Of a stretch of 64,000 bases of DNA, positions 37,101 to 47,945 are shown piece by piece. The stretch covers positions 24,575,422-24,639,421 of the forward strand of contig NC_135141.1 in NCBI RefSeq assembly GCF_051014445.1, given 5' to 3'. Under the pieces are notes generated by a model. That model was given only the letters and a program-made list of their open reading frames with translations, did not search any database and was not told the origin of the DNA. Made by a program: the position numbers and the translations under genes. Every line of letters begins with the position of its first letter. Position 1 is the stretch's first letter. This DNA comes from Colletes latitarsis (Eukaryota > Arthropoda > Insecta > Hymenoptera > Colletidae).

Positions 37101-39323
37101 GGCGGTCGGAGCAACTCGAAAATCTGGATTATCGTAGTTTCAGCAAATGAAATCCCGTCCCGAGTTTGTCACTTTTAGATACAGTAGAAGTGGATAGTTT
37201 AAGGCGACTATATTCTTAACAGATAAGATGTAAGTGTAAGTTGTTTGCTATTTAGTATCTGTAATATCTATCAAAGTGGTAGCCGTCTTAAATTCTCGAC
37301 CGCTACTGTAGATACTCGTGCAGTATCCACCCTCGAGGATCTTGATATTGACCTCGGGAAGTTTATTTGGCAATGAGGCTGCGGCGGTTTACATAACCCG
37401 GCGGATGGAACGGGGATATATTTTCTGCGAGTAAACAGCTACCCGATTTCACGAGATACTCGGCCATTTCTATCAGAAACCGGCATACGTTCCGATAATT
37501 CGAGTCTCGGGGGATTTACAAAGATCGTTTTTGAAACACAAACGGTCGAGGAAGTTTCACGGTATTCGGTTGCGGTTGTACGCGCGCTATGTTAACGACA
37601 TTTAAATCATGGTCGTACAGAGAGTCGAGTCCGTTAATTCGGGCTTGTTTCGCTGCGAGTTACAAGTTCCTCGAGCTTTCGCATCCGACCACAAGAATAA
37701 ATTAGCGGGTGCTTGTCGTTGCGTGGATCGTAGCGACCAAGCCACCCAAGAGACCGGCCGTCGGTTGTAAACCCGCGCCAGAATATTCAGCAGGCGAAGC
37801 AATAACGAAACGATTCTTTTGTATCTTTTATTCGGTGTTTTACGCTCTCTGGATTTAAGACTCCGCCGCGACCAACCCTTTTAAGGTGTTCTCACGAGCT
37901 AAGAAGAGACGGTCGTAATGCTCGCGTAAATTTTTAGAGGCTGTAAAGTCAACGTCTAGCAACATCCGGGTCGAGCTTCTTCCCAAGCACAATTAAAGAG
38001 CTTATTTCGGAAACCTCTTAAGTTCCACAGATACGAAGCTGAGAAAGTTACGCTTATCTGATCGTTGCTTGATGCACGTATTTTTAGTACAAAGTATGTT
38101 ATTATCACCGAGGAATGCACCTAATGAATCATTGTACTTGTTTACAAAACTGTGGGATTTACGCCAACGACGCAGCGAAATCAACAATTATAAAAATAAG
38201 ACGTTTCGACCATGTGCAGCCAGATAGTCGAAAGGTAATACGACGTATTAATCTAACATTGTTGTCTTGAAAATACCTTTATATTGGATTCTTTTAGATC
38301 GTTTCGAAAGAAACTGTTATTCATATATACATATAATTGACGATATAAAGCCGATACGAGAACTCTGCGAAATCTCGGATTTGACCTCAGCAGATTCAGA
38401 CTATGAATTATTAAAACGAATAATTTGATATCTCCCGGCGAGAAATGAGAGGATCCAGGATAAGACTGGACTCGAAATGTTACATCTACGTAATTTTGCT
38501 ATAAGGATATTATGGTTAGCGGCACCGAAAGCTTTCTTGAAACCTCTGTAAATGAAATCGGCTTACGAGTCGGAAATATTCATGTTGCTCATCCGCGGTG
38601 ACATTTTTAATCAAGCCAAAGTGTTTTCCCTTGACGATGCTTTCGAATATTTACAGAAAAATATTTTGCAAGGCTCGATAATTCCTCGCGTCGGATTTAT
38701 CAACGGTCTTATGAATCAGGATTATTGGCTAGTTGTCCATAATTCGGGAAGCAGGCCTGTCGCAAGGGATTTATTAACGATTACCCAGAGAGCTCGAGAG
38801 ATAATATATTGACAGGATTTAATTAGACCGGGATGAACACCGTCCATTCCTCCATTCTTGTTAGCATTCAGCGAGCCGATTGGTAGATCATCCATTTTCG
38901 TATTCTAACAATTCGTAATCATAAACTGAGCTGACAATAATTCCGTATTTTAATGATGATTTAAGTTTGGAAATAAGCTCTTTAATAGAAAGGCTGTTGT
39001 TCGAAGGTAAGAGTCAACGAACTTACCGAAATAACGATTAGCATCGTGTCGCATCTGGCTAGACCAATCAGTAGGTAATTGATCGATGACTTCATCTGCG
39101 GCCTCGAGAGGATGATCATCGAGATCGCGTTGCCGAATATGCCGAAAATACCGACCAAGTTCACCAGCACGCCGCAGATGATGAAATTAAATAGAGCGTT
39201 CGAATTGATTTCTTGTCTACATTCTAACGTTTCTGATACGTTCTCGTTGGCCGAGAAATTTCTCGATAATTGACCAGCATCGTAATGACTGGTTCCGTTG
39301 AAGGCTTCGTAGCTCGTTTCCAT
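34114..39323 (-). CDS. FMRFaR: FMRFamide-type neuropeptide receptor (rhodopsin-family GPCR)
   Basis: Coding exons: complement(39027..39323), (36789..37057), (36525..36714) and (34114..34707), giving 449 residues. Introns 37058-39026, 36715-36788 and 34708-36524 are GT-AG with matching phases. N-glycosylation sites stand at Asn 9, 22 and 28. Seven membrane segments are at about 44-73, 80-108, 126-150, 171-189, 221-251, 270-297 and 309-329. The TM3 end is TLERYIAVCHPL (ERY for DRY), followed by the loop ARSFCTYGRAQ. TM6 begins RREIGLATMLLCVV, and the NPxxY region reads NSSINFIIY. The tail ends near a PGPCVYYPAR block. These match the Drosophila FMRFamide receptor as I recall it. Family role: plasma-membrane receptor for FMRFamide-related peptides on neurons, muscle and endocrine cells. 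The last acceptor could instead be 15 bp earlier (34722), adding DTMLQ. Non-coding 5' exons are probably further right. Confidence 0.93.
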
Positions 39324-40080
39324 CGTTTCGGGCTGCCTTCGTTCCGTTTCTTCGCCTGCTTCTTCATCGGTCCCCTCTGTCGTCCCGTTTCGATTTCACG
39401 TCACCATTTTTGGATGATTCTTGGATCGATTACGTTCATTCACGACTTCTTATTAACTCGATCGGTTTTGTTCGTTGGGCAGCCCGGGTTCCTTTCGCGG
39501 AGAGAAGCTTTTGCACGGGACGAAATTTGTTTAATCAACTTTGATCCTGACCCTCGTCGCGTTGCTCTTTGATTTCATTAGCGAATACGTAGATTCTCGT
39601 GAAAATTTGAGTTCCTTCTTCTCGATTCGACTCTCACTACCTCTTAATTTTGTGAGAGCCGAGGATGAACAGTTTCGGTACCATGATGGAGACTTTAGCT
39701 TATCGATGCTTCAAACTGCTATCTCGATTTCCGTGTCTCGGGTCTTTCGTTAAGCGACACTGAATCAATTTCAATTTGCCCGATCCCGATGGAATTCTGG
39801 GAGGCTTTTCGTAGGTACATCTGCAACGTCTCCTGATCTTGCAGTAATTGGCGTCTCGCTCTTTCTCTCGAGACCTTCTGGGAAGTTTACCAGAAATCTG
39901 CAATTAGAAAGGATGAATTATTTTCACGATAGTCTGTGAACGTTTCAAAATTCCCTCTTACATTGATCAAAAGGATCTGTTATCCGAATTTTAACCGGTT
40001 CAATATTGAACAATCATCGGAACTTTAATAGTCATTTATTTATGTTTAATAAAATACGAAATAATGAGGAGATTATTTGG
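39324..40080. other. Upstream flank / 5' UTR region of the GPCR gene
   Basis: Immediately upstream of the receptor start codon (good context, AAACGATGG). The receptor's frame stays open for a short distance upstream, and a separate short upstream ATG lies about 40 bp before it. The rest is likely leader or 5' intron. No coding exon of another gene can be supported. Confidence 0.4.
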
Positions 40081-40287
40081 CTCTGATGTACACGAAAAAG
40101 CGCGGGATTATCTCTTATTTCACTATGGGATTTGGGGCATGTTGCACTCTCTGTAAATATGCGTATTGCAAAAATAATTTCTTTTCAGTGATCAAAACAT
40201 GGTTAGGACGTCTTAAAACATGTTTTAACGCAAAAAATTCTTCTAAAAATCTTGATTACTTCCTTTCCCGCCTTCCGGTCAGTCTTA

Positions 40288-40364
40288 TGACGTCACAGAA
40301 CGCGGGAAGGCTTCTGATTGGTCTGTGGCGCCACGTAGCATCGTTTTGTGCAAGTCATAAAAGG
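40288..40364 (+). promoter_or_regulatory. Promoter-like module, copy 1
   Basis: TGACGTCA at 40288-40295, ATTGG at 40317-40321, TGGCGCCA at about 40326-40333 and CATAAAAGG at 40356-40364. Order and spacing resemble a compact Pol II promoter firing rightward. Predicted start would be near 40390; this is inference only. Confidence 0.45.
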
Positions 40365-40763
40365 GATCTAGTCGTGTAAAATCGTTAGAAAATCAAAAAG
40401 TTTTGCCCTTAGAAAAGAGTGTGCAGTAATTTAGTGTCGATATTGTAATCGTTGAGGGATTGGAAAGTTTGTTGACCTATTAATACGACGTCGAAGGTTC
40501 CTACTGTACGATCGTTCGTAAGATGCAAACAGTAGCAGGAAAAAGTGTGGGGTTATCTCTTATTTCACGTATAGGATACGGAATATGTTGCATTCTCTCT
40601 AAATATGCGTATTACAAATATAATTTCTTTCCATCTATCAAAACATGATTAAGACGTCTTAAAATATCTCTTTCTGTAAAAAAATTCTTCCGGAAATCTT
40701 GATTACTTCCTTTCCCGCCTTCCGGTCAGTGTTGTGATGTTATAGAACGCGGAAAGGCTTCTG

Positions 40764-40811
40764 ATTGGTCTGTGGCGCCACGTAGCATCGTTTTGTGCAA
40801 GTCATAAAAGG
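40764..40811 (+). promoter_or_regulatory. Promoter-like module, copy 2 (CRE lost)
   Basis: ATTGG at 40764-40768 and CATAAAAGG at 40803-40811 keep the 39-bp spacing. The CRE position reads TGATGTTA, so the palindrome is destroyed in this copy only. Confidence 0.4.
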
Positions 40812-41180
40812 GATCTAGTCGGGTAAAATCGTTAGAAAATCGAAAAGTTTGTTCTTAGAAAAGAGTGCGTAGTAATTTAGTGTCGATATTGTAATCATTC
40901 AGGGATCGGAAAGTTTTTTGATCTATTAATACGACGACGAAGGTTCCTATTGTACGATCGTTCGTAAGATGCAAACAGTAGCAGGAAAAAGTGTGGGGTT
41001 ATCTCTTATTTCACGTATAGGATACGGAATATGTTGCATTCTCTCTAAATATGCGTATTACAAATATAATTTCTTTCCATCTATCAAAACATGATTAAGA
41101 CGTCTTAAAATATCTCTTTCTGTAAAAAAATTCTTCCGGAAATCTTGATTACTTCCTTTCCCGCCTTCCGGTCAGTCTTA

Positions 41181-41257
41181 TGACGTCACAGAACGCGGGA
41201 AGGCTTCTGATTGGTCTGTGGCGCCACGTAGCATCGTTTTGTGCAAGTCATAAAAGG
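41181..41257 (+). promoter_or_regulatory. Promoter-like module, copy 3
   Basis: TGACGTCA at 41181-41188, ATTGG at 41210-41214 and CATAAAAGG at 41249-41257. Spacing is the same as copy 1. Confidence 0.45.
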
Positions 41258-41599
41258 GATCTAGTCGGGTAAAATCGTTAGAAAATCGAAAAGTTTGTTC
41301 TTAGAAAAGAGTGCGTAGTAATTTAGTGTCGATATTGTAATCATTGAGGGATCGGAAAGTATTCCTATTGTACGATCGGTTCGTAAGATGCAAACAGTAG
41401 CAGGAAAAAGTGTGGGGTTATCTCTTATTTCACGTATGGGGTTCGTAATATGTTGCATTCTCTCTAAATATGCGTATTACACAAATAATTTCTTTCCATT
41501 GATCAAAACATGATTAGGACGTCTTAAAATATCTCTTTCGGTAAAAAAAGTCTTCCGGAAATCTTGATTACTTCCTTTCCCGCCTTCCGGTCAATCTTA

Positions 41600-41678
41600 T
41601 GACGTCACAGAACGCGGGAAGGCTTCTGATTGGTCTGTGGCGCCACGTAGCATCGTTTTGTGCAAGAGTCATAAAAGT
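41600..41678 (+). promoter_or_regulatory. Promoter-like module, copy 4
   Basis: TGACGTCA at 41600-41607, ATTGG at 41629-41633 and CATAAAAGT at 41670-41678. A 2-bp insertion makes the CCAAT-to-TATA spacing 41 bp. Confidence 0.45.
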
Positions 41679-41865
41679 GTTTGAGTCGTGCATAATCATT
41701 TGAAAATCGAAAAGTTTTGCCCTTAGAAAAGTGTGTGCAGTAATTTAGTGTCGATATTGTAATCGTTGAGAGATCGAAAAGTTTGTTGACCTACAGATAC
41801 GACGACGAAGGTTCCTATTATACGATCGTTCGTAAGACACAAACAGTTAACCTCGACCGCGCTTT

Positions 41866-42137
41866 TATAAACGGTAGAGACGCCGAGGGAAGCTATACGT
41901 AAACAATGTTTGTCCTCGATGAATCAGTCACCTACTGTCCTTTGTATGGTACATTGCTCGTTATAATTTGGGGAATCGAACGCGTGAAACGGACTGGAAG
42001 TGATAAAACGCGAGTGTAGAGTCGCCAGCAAACACAAGACTATGATATTTACGCCGATGGAACATGAGAGTTTGCTGTCTGCCGTTGTTTGCCATAGACG
42101 AAAACCTGGTCAAGAATTCGCAACATTATACGTGAGT
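41866..42137 (+). promoter_or_regulatory. TATA box and possible first exon with splice donor
   Basis: TATAAA at 41866-41871, just past the last repeat copy, is followed by about 230 bp and then a consensus donor TATAC|GTGAGT with the junction after 42131. A 30-codon frame from ATG 42043 runs into the donor. This could be the first exon of a rightward transcript, coding or not. No matching acceptor or downstream coding exon was identified. Confidence 0.3.
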
Positions 42138-44513
42138 AAACAATTATGTTAAACTTCGTTTCGAGGGATCAAACATTCTTGTACCATTGGTACATAATTC
42201 TCGATCATCGTTGATGCACTACGTATTTCCCTCTGATTTATTTAACAAGTGGTCAGTATTTAATTTGGTTATATAAATAAATAAGTACACTCGAGCCAAC
42301 CCATCGTACCGATAATTAGACCATATTTGTGCAACATCGGTGTATCAAATATGGCCGTTAACATGTGAGTGCCCGAACAATTTGAGGAATTATAACCTGC
42401 ATAATTGGGATGGTAATTTCAATGTTTTCCAATTAATTCAGTTTATTTTTCAGTGTGTATATATCAATATATTTAAATTATTCGAATTTTACTTGCGTAT
42501 CCACCGAAACATCATTGATATCGCGAAATTCTTTCTAAAGAAGGTGTGACCCGCCGGCGTGTCACACGACAGCCAATGTTAGCGCTTGTGCCACAAACTT
42601 CCTTACCAACTAAGTTTAACTATCGATACAGTTGATTCCGACACTTAAATTTACTATTTTCGTAAGTTACTCTGTACAAAAATCGGTATTGTTGGTCTCC
42701 CAAAGCGAAGCACAGCTAAAAATAATATGAATTGTTATAAACGTCGATCGTGAAGCATACGTTTCTCGAGGGACGCCATTGTCGTTCATTTCAGCATAGA
42801 GAAATCCGTATTCTGCGACAATTTATGTATTTCTCTTGCACGAGCGTTGGCGTTCGGAATTAATTGCCGAAAATATGCTCGCGAGTTTAAAATAGCGTAA
42901 CGGCGCAGATGGCTGGTCATGGACGGTTACATTTCGATCGAACGATCGTTTCCGTACCATTTACGTGCGTTCTCGCGCGTTGATCGGCACGTTTCGAGCT
43001 GTCGTTAATTTGTCCTTTCCTAATTTCCGCGTCGTCGATTTTGTACACGAGCCCGCGCGGTTTCCCTCTGTGTTTCTATATCGATTTAACGCATCGATGT
43101 ACCGCTGTTTCGATGGAGCCCCGTCACACGTCGTTTAATTTCGAACCGGACCGATCCGGATACATTTCGAAACGGCTTGTACGGCCATTCCCGCGACACG
43201 ACGAATATTTTAGGAAAGAAAAGAAAATAAAAATTGGAGCGATTAAGCGGCCGTCGTGGCGCGATCGGGAAACAGGAAAACAGATCGAACGTTCTAACGT
43301 TGGAAAGCGAAGTAAAATCGGAAAAGTTTCGTCACACGGGGAATTTCAACTTCGTCGAATTTTTCTCGCGATCGTGTAACGGGCGAAAGTTTCATTGGCA
43401 ACGTTTACGTTCCTAATTAAACTTTCGCGAAGCCAGGTGTCGCTGGTTAAGTTCCGTCGGAGCGCACTTCCTGTTTTCTGTCTCCGATAAATTGTCTCGA
43501 GCAGTAAATCGTTTAAATGTTTGCACCTATATATAATTCCAGGCGTTTACGCGTTAGTTCGCGCGTCGCCCGAAACGAACACGAAAACTAATTTGCCCGC
43601 TCGATGCGGCCATTCTTGTTAACGAACCGTCGACGTGCCAATTTATTTTTAACCTCTTCAGGGATGAATTATTTTGTTCGAAACAAACAAACGTTCGTAA
43701 TAGCGGCGAGTCTTGAAAAATTATTTATTCCCTGTAGATGTCGTTGATGAATAGTCGACCGTTTTCTCGCGTAATTATAGATGGAAGTAAATTTCTGACA
43801 AATTTTTTTTACTTCTTTCCGGGGACGAGCACGATGAATACAGAGAAGGTATAATCAGATGAAAATGGAGGGTTTGTACGTGCGATTGGTGAAAATATTC
43901 CGTCGAATAAAAATTGTTCGTAGTTCGTGGACCGGTTACGAATCGCTCGTGGACCGTGGTTCCAAGTTGGACGCGTAATATCCGACCCCCCGGCGGGAAC
44001 AAAGGCGGAAAAGAGCGGCAAGGACGAAAAGTTTTATACAGCATTTTACTTCTGCGCGGTGATTTATGGGACTCGGAGTCAGCTCGAATTGCGACTGGCG
44101 GTATGCAATTTTCGCGCCACCCGTTCTGAAATTGTTCGTTGGACCGATCTCTTTCTCGTCCGTTCGCGTTGAATTAATGCAGAAATATATTTCGTCGATT
44201 ATCGGTGGCCCTCCACGGCCGATCTTCGAGCTCGAGAAAAACCACTCGTTGGCGATTAGCGCGGCTCTCGATCTCCGGTGCCGCGAATCGTTTCTCAGAA
44301 TACTTTGATTCGTAATGGATTAAGTAACCGCGGTCGTTATTGTTGCAAAACGTAGCCTCTTCGCGCTCGGGAGATCCGCGAACATAACGCGGAAATCATC
44401 GTCTATAAATATTCGTCGAATCGCGGTCGACACCGCCAAAATAATCGTCGGAAACGTGAAAGTTTATTATCGGGCAACGGTTTCAGATCGCGATCCTCAA
44501 TGGCGGGGCGCGA
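42138..44513. other. Non-coding region, no supported gene
   Basis: Mixed-composition, CpG-containing DNA. Overlapping short frames on several strands (for example around 43.0-43.4 and 43.8-44.3 kb) show no domain or codon pattern I can defend. Probably intergenic, or intronic to 5' parts of the GPCR gene. Confidence 0.5.
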
Positions 44514-44603
44514 TCAACGCGTTCACTGTCCGGTTTCTCAGCGGCGCATTCAAAAGCGCGACGATGTGACCCCTATACGGGTCATAGACAGTGAACCTGT
44601 TAA
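44514..44603. mobile_element. 90-bp TTAA-type MITE, partly decayed
   Basis: The right end, read inward on the minus strand, is TTAACAGGTTCACTGTC (44603 leftward). The left end reads TCAACGCGTTCACTGTC from 44514. They agree at 14 of 17 positions, with TTAA decayed to TCAA on the left. Inside lies an inverted TGACCC...GGGTCA pair (about 44567-44584). Size and end design match the 91-bp element at 33540. Confidence 0.55.
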
Positions 44604-45148
44604 GCACGTTTCTCGAATTAGCAGTTTAATGAAAACCGTTTCATTGTTCGACTTGTTGCACAGAGAGTTTCGAGGAAACGATACGATTTCGTGAATAATT
44701 TACCACCCGCGGTGTGTCTGCAATCATTAATTCAGCTCAACCGTAATTGTGTCGTTGGTTAACTTGAGAACGAGACTAAGACTTTGCTAATATACGGGGA
44801 AACTTGCGCAATTTTATCCGGTCGCGTAATTCTCTCGCTAACGTACAGTTCTAGCGACAAACAAAAATAAAAAAAATAAAAAAAAAGAAAACACTGAAAT
44901 ACTACTTCGAATTTTCTACCGAGTTGTCGAACGTTTTTGTGTTTTTAATTTGATTTATTCGTGTTATATTTAGTATCATGGTTCACGATATTGATTTCCA
45001 GCGTTTTTCTTACGATTTTAGAGAAACGTGAAGAAGTTTAACAGTAAATATTGGAATTCTTTTGTCATCTTCTACTACAGTCATTAATAGAAGAGATACG
45101 ATCCGATCAAATTACGCGACTCACCCTGTATTCTGGCATCGTTTATGG
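44604..45148. other. Non-coding region, no supported gene
   Basis: AT-richer stretch with an A-rich run near 44865-44890. Nothing else structured was seen. Confidence 0.5.
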
Positions 45149-45871
45149 CAGTGTTTCTCAAACTCCACTCTTCCACGGATTCCCTCGATAAAGGAATATT
45201 TTTGGCAGACACCCTCGAGTAGAAATAAATTAAAATAATATAGAGTAGTTCCTCGGTTCCCCGAGTTAATAAAGGCGTGGGTTGCTCGCATAATCGGGGG
45301 ATTTTTGCACGCCTCGGGGCGGGAAGTTGGTTATGAAAATTTATTAATACCGTTTCAAGAATGGAATACACGGATCACGCAATGTACATTCGGATAACAA
45401 ATTCTGCCGGACGTTTATTGAATTTTTAGGATAAACACGAATAAAATAATGGTTCGGGTTATTAATATTTTAGGAACTTAGGGTGCTCGAATGATCCGTG
45501 GGTTGGAATGTTCACTGTATAAATTCGTAACAAAGAATTCTTTCGCTGCCCTATGTATATTTCATGCAATATAAATTCTACTTGAAAAAGTAGATAGATT
45601 TCTATTAATATAAAATACTCCTTTTCACAGAAACGGAGTGCATAGAAACGACTGTACGAGTCATGTTTAACGAGATAAGTGATGTCGCTTCTCAGAAATT
45701 AAGCCAAAAATAGAACTCGATCCAAATGTGCAACTATGTTGATATTTTCTTTCGTGTGAACACGCAGTTTGCTCTCTTTATAAAAGTGAAATATCGGGAT
45801 AAAAATTTTTCACGTTTCACGTTATACCGAGCTTGTTTATTGAGAAGTGAGATGCAGCTTGAGAAACGCTG
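45149..45871. mobile_element. hAT-like non-autonomous element, 723 bp
   Basis: The left end CAGTGTTTCTCAAACT starts at 45149. The right end, read on the minus strand from 45871, is CAGCGTTTCTCAAGCT, giving 14 of 16 matches. CAGTGxTTCTCAA termini are typical of hAT transposons. The flanking 8-mers GTTTATGG (45141-45148) and GTTTAAGA (45872-45879) match at 6 of 8, consistent with an aged 8-bp target duplication. The interior is AT-rich and encodes no transposase. Confidence 0.65.
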
Positions 45872-45879
45872 GTTTAAGA

Positions 45880-47765
45880 AATTGTCATAGATAAAAGTGC
45901 ACGCGAGAGGGTTTGAAAGAGTAGGCGCGGTAACCTCGATGGAGTAACTAGATCGATAATTTCAGCCGGGACGGCCTACCAACTCCGTTATCATGATTAA
46001 TGAATGAGTTATAATTACGGGAAGACGGCTAATAAAGTCGTTAAGACATCGTCGTCCTCGAATTATCATTAACGAGACCATTCTTGCGTTCGTCCGGCGA
46101 CTACGACAGATGCACCGAACCCGACCAAAGATTTCGACCGTTTTGATCTAGCACGACACACCAGAGTTAGACAAAACCTAATCACACGGTAATTACCGTC
46201 CAATTATAACAGTAAATCTTTAACACGTGGCAAATGCAATTTTTGCAGTAAAATTATGATCACCAATTGTTCAAAATTCCTCTCTTCCGGAGGAAACACG
46301 CGTTACGCAACGTCGGGTAGCTCTTCGATAGGCTCTGAAAATGGCGTCGCAAGAATAGCTCAGTCTTTTTAATGCTCGATATCGAACGCCTATTCTGGCC
46401 ATTTGGGAAATGAGAAATAGCCGCGTAGAGCCAAATCAGGCTTATACTATGGATGAATAAGCGCTACTATACTTTTTCAAGTCAAAAGCAGCGCGCACTT
46501 AGCTTTTTGCTCCATCGTAAAGTTCTCGACGCGCGTCAGCGAGTTAATGCCACTTGTGGCACCGCTATTAATGACACCTGCTTCGTGTCTAAATTACGGT
46601 TCTGAAAATAATGGCGGAAAGGACTAAAATCTGTAAAAGTGTACTTCCGAAGCATCCTCTCCGCGATCGTACAAGCGCATACTGGGAAAAATATTCCTAG
46701 AATGGAATTCCTGAGGAGATCCATCGACCTTAAATTTTCCCTTGCTCGAAATCCTTGTCGAAGTTTAATTAAACGCTCGTGAAACATTAATAATCGACTT
46801 CTTCTGGTCGAAAGTTTTTGGGGAGATAAATTTCTTTCCCGCCGCGGTACCGTAATGGCAGCTGTCGCGATAATTCATTGCTCGATGCAGGCGGTTGCGC
46901 AAGATCGATAGTATTTATATCGTCGCACGAAGTACTCGCGTAAATAATAATTAGCGTCCCGACGTGGCTAAGCAAAGTGGAACGTCCGATAAATACGATC
47001 GCTTTCGAATCGTACGGATTTAGTTCAGTTTTCGCGAACGAATCGTCAAAGCTTGTCCGTGTTATCTCGCTGTTAGCTGACCCAGGTATCCAACGAGATT
47101 ACCGTCGTTTGAAACGTTAATACTCTCGCGAAATTCCGGCCAGAACCGTGGAAGATTATGTAATTAAATGCAGCGAACCATCGTGAAAGATAGTCGAATT
47201 AAACGCAGTCGCGGGCACGGGGTTACAGCGTCGTTAAATTTTTAATAAAATCGAGGATAGCAGAGGCATTTTTATATTTTCCTTCGAAGCTTGCAGTCTT
47301 CGTTTTTATCGAGAACTCAACGATCGAAACGAATAATATAGAAGAATATTACATTTTTATACGATAACTGCTCGTGTTAAGTGATCGATTTCGCGGGAAA
47401 TGGGCCAGCCGCGTTAACGTTAAGTAATAATGAAGTTCGCGCGGCAAAAGCATCGCGCCGTTAGATCGACTTTGGTAAACCCGGTCGCATTGTGTCGAGG
47501 CTGTCGGTCTCGTTGGTCCCGCAAAGTGGAGCAGCCAGGAAATGAGACGGTATTACTGTCACTTATAAGTAATAACCTCCAAGTGTGAACAACATCTGGT
47601 GTGTCTTCTCTTTTGCGCAGCTATTAGGAACTCGAGAATCGTGTCACTGATTCCGCGCACATTTTGCCCCACGCGACCACCTTCCATGGATAAAAGGACG
47701 ATCGTAATTTCGTCTCCTACGCGTCCATCTTCTTTTTCCCCTGCACGAAAGCTAACGTTGCTTCT
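45880..47765. other. Non-coding region, no supported gene
   Basis: No coding exon, RNA gene or clear repeat found. Short inverted words such as GCCACTTGTGGC near 46550 are too small to interpret. Confidence 0.5.
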
Positions 47766-47945
47766 TTGACACATTGACTGCCACGTCATCCACGTATGGG
47801 CGACACGACTTTTCACCAGGGAGTTAAAAAAATTTATTCTCAAGATTAGACGCGAAAGAAAATAAAGCTAGTTTCCAATTGTCTAAAAACAATATTCAAT
47901 TTTCCTTTTAATTTGAGGGGTTTCGTCTGGCAGTCAACGTGTTAA
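47766..47945. mobile_element. 180-bp piggyBac-like MITE
   Basis: The left end TTGACACATTGACTGCCA (47766) and the right end read inward TTAACACGTTGACTGCCA (from 47945) match at 16 of 18. TTAA is intact on the right and TTGA on the left. The termini are close to those of the 91-bp element at 33540 (TTAACACTTxGAxGGCC), suggesting one family. No protein is encoded. Confidence 0.65.

Larger units (their letters stand above)
40081..41850. repeat. Four tandem copies of a ~445-bp promoter-like unit
   Basis: The word TCTCTTATTTCA recurs at 40111, 40556, 41002 and 41421, giving spacings of 445, 446 and 419 bp. Copies 2 and 3 are very similar; copies 1 and 4 are more diverged. Each unit has the same ordered elements: AAGACGTCTTAA or a close variant, ETS-like CTTCCGG words, a CRE (TGACGTCA, lost in copy 2), inverted CCAAT (ATTGG), the palindrome TGGCGCCA and a TATA-like CATAAAAG. 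It lies 0.76 kb upstream of the GPCR start codon. No coding capacity is seen. Confidence 0.9.

Noticed and set aside
38552..38812. 86-codon frame inside GPCR intron 1
   Set aside because: No recognisable domain and no splice pattern; lies in the 1.97-kb intron on the opposite strand.
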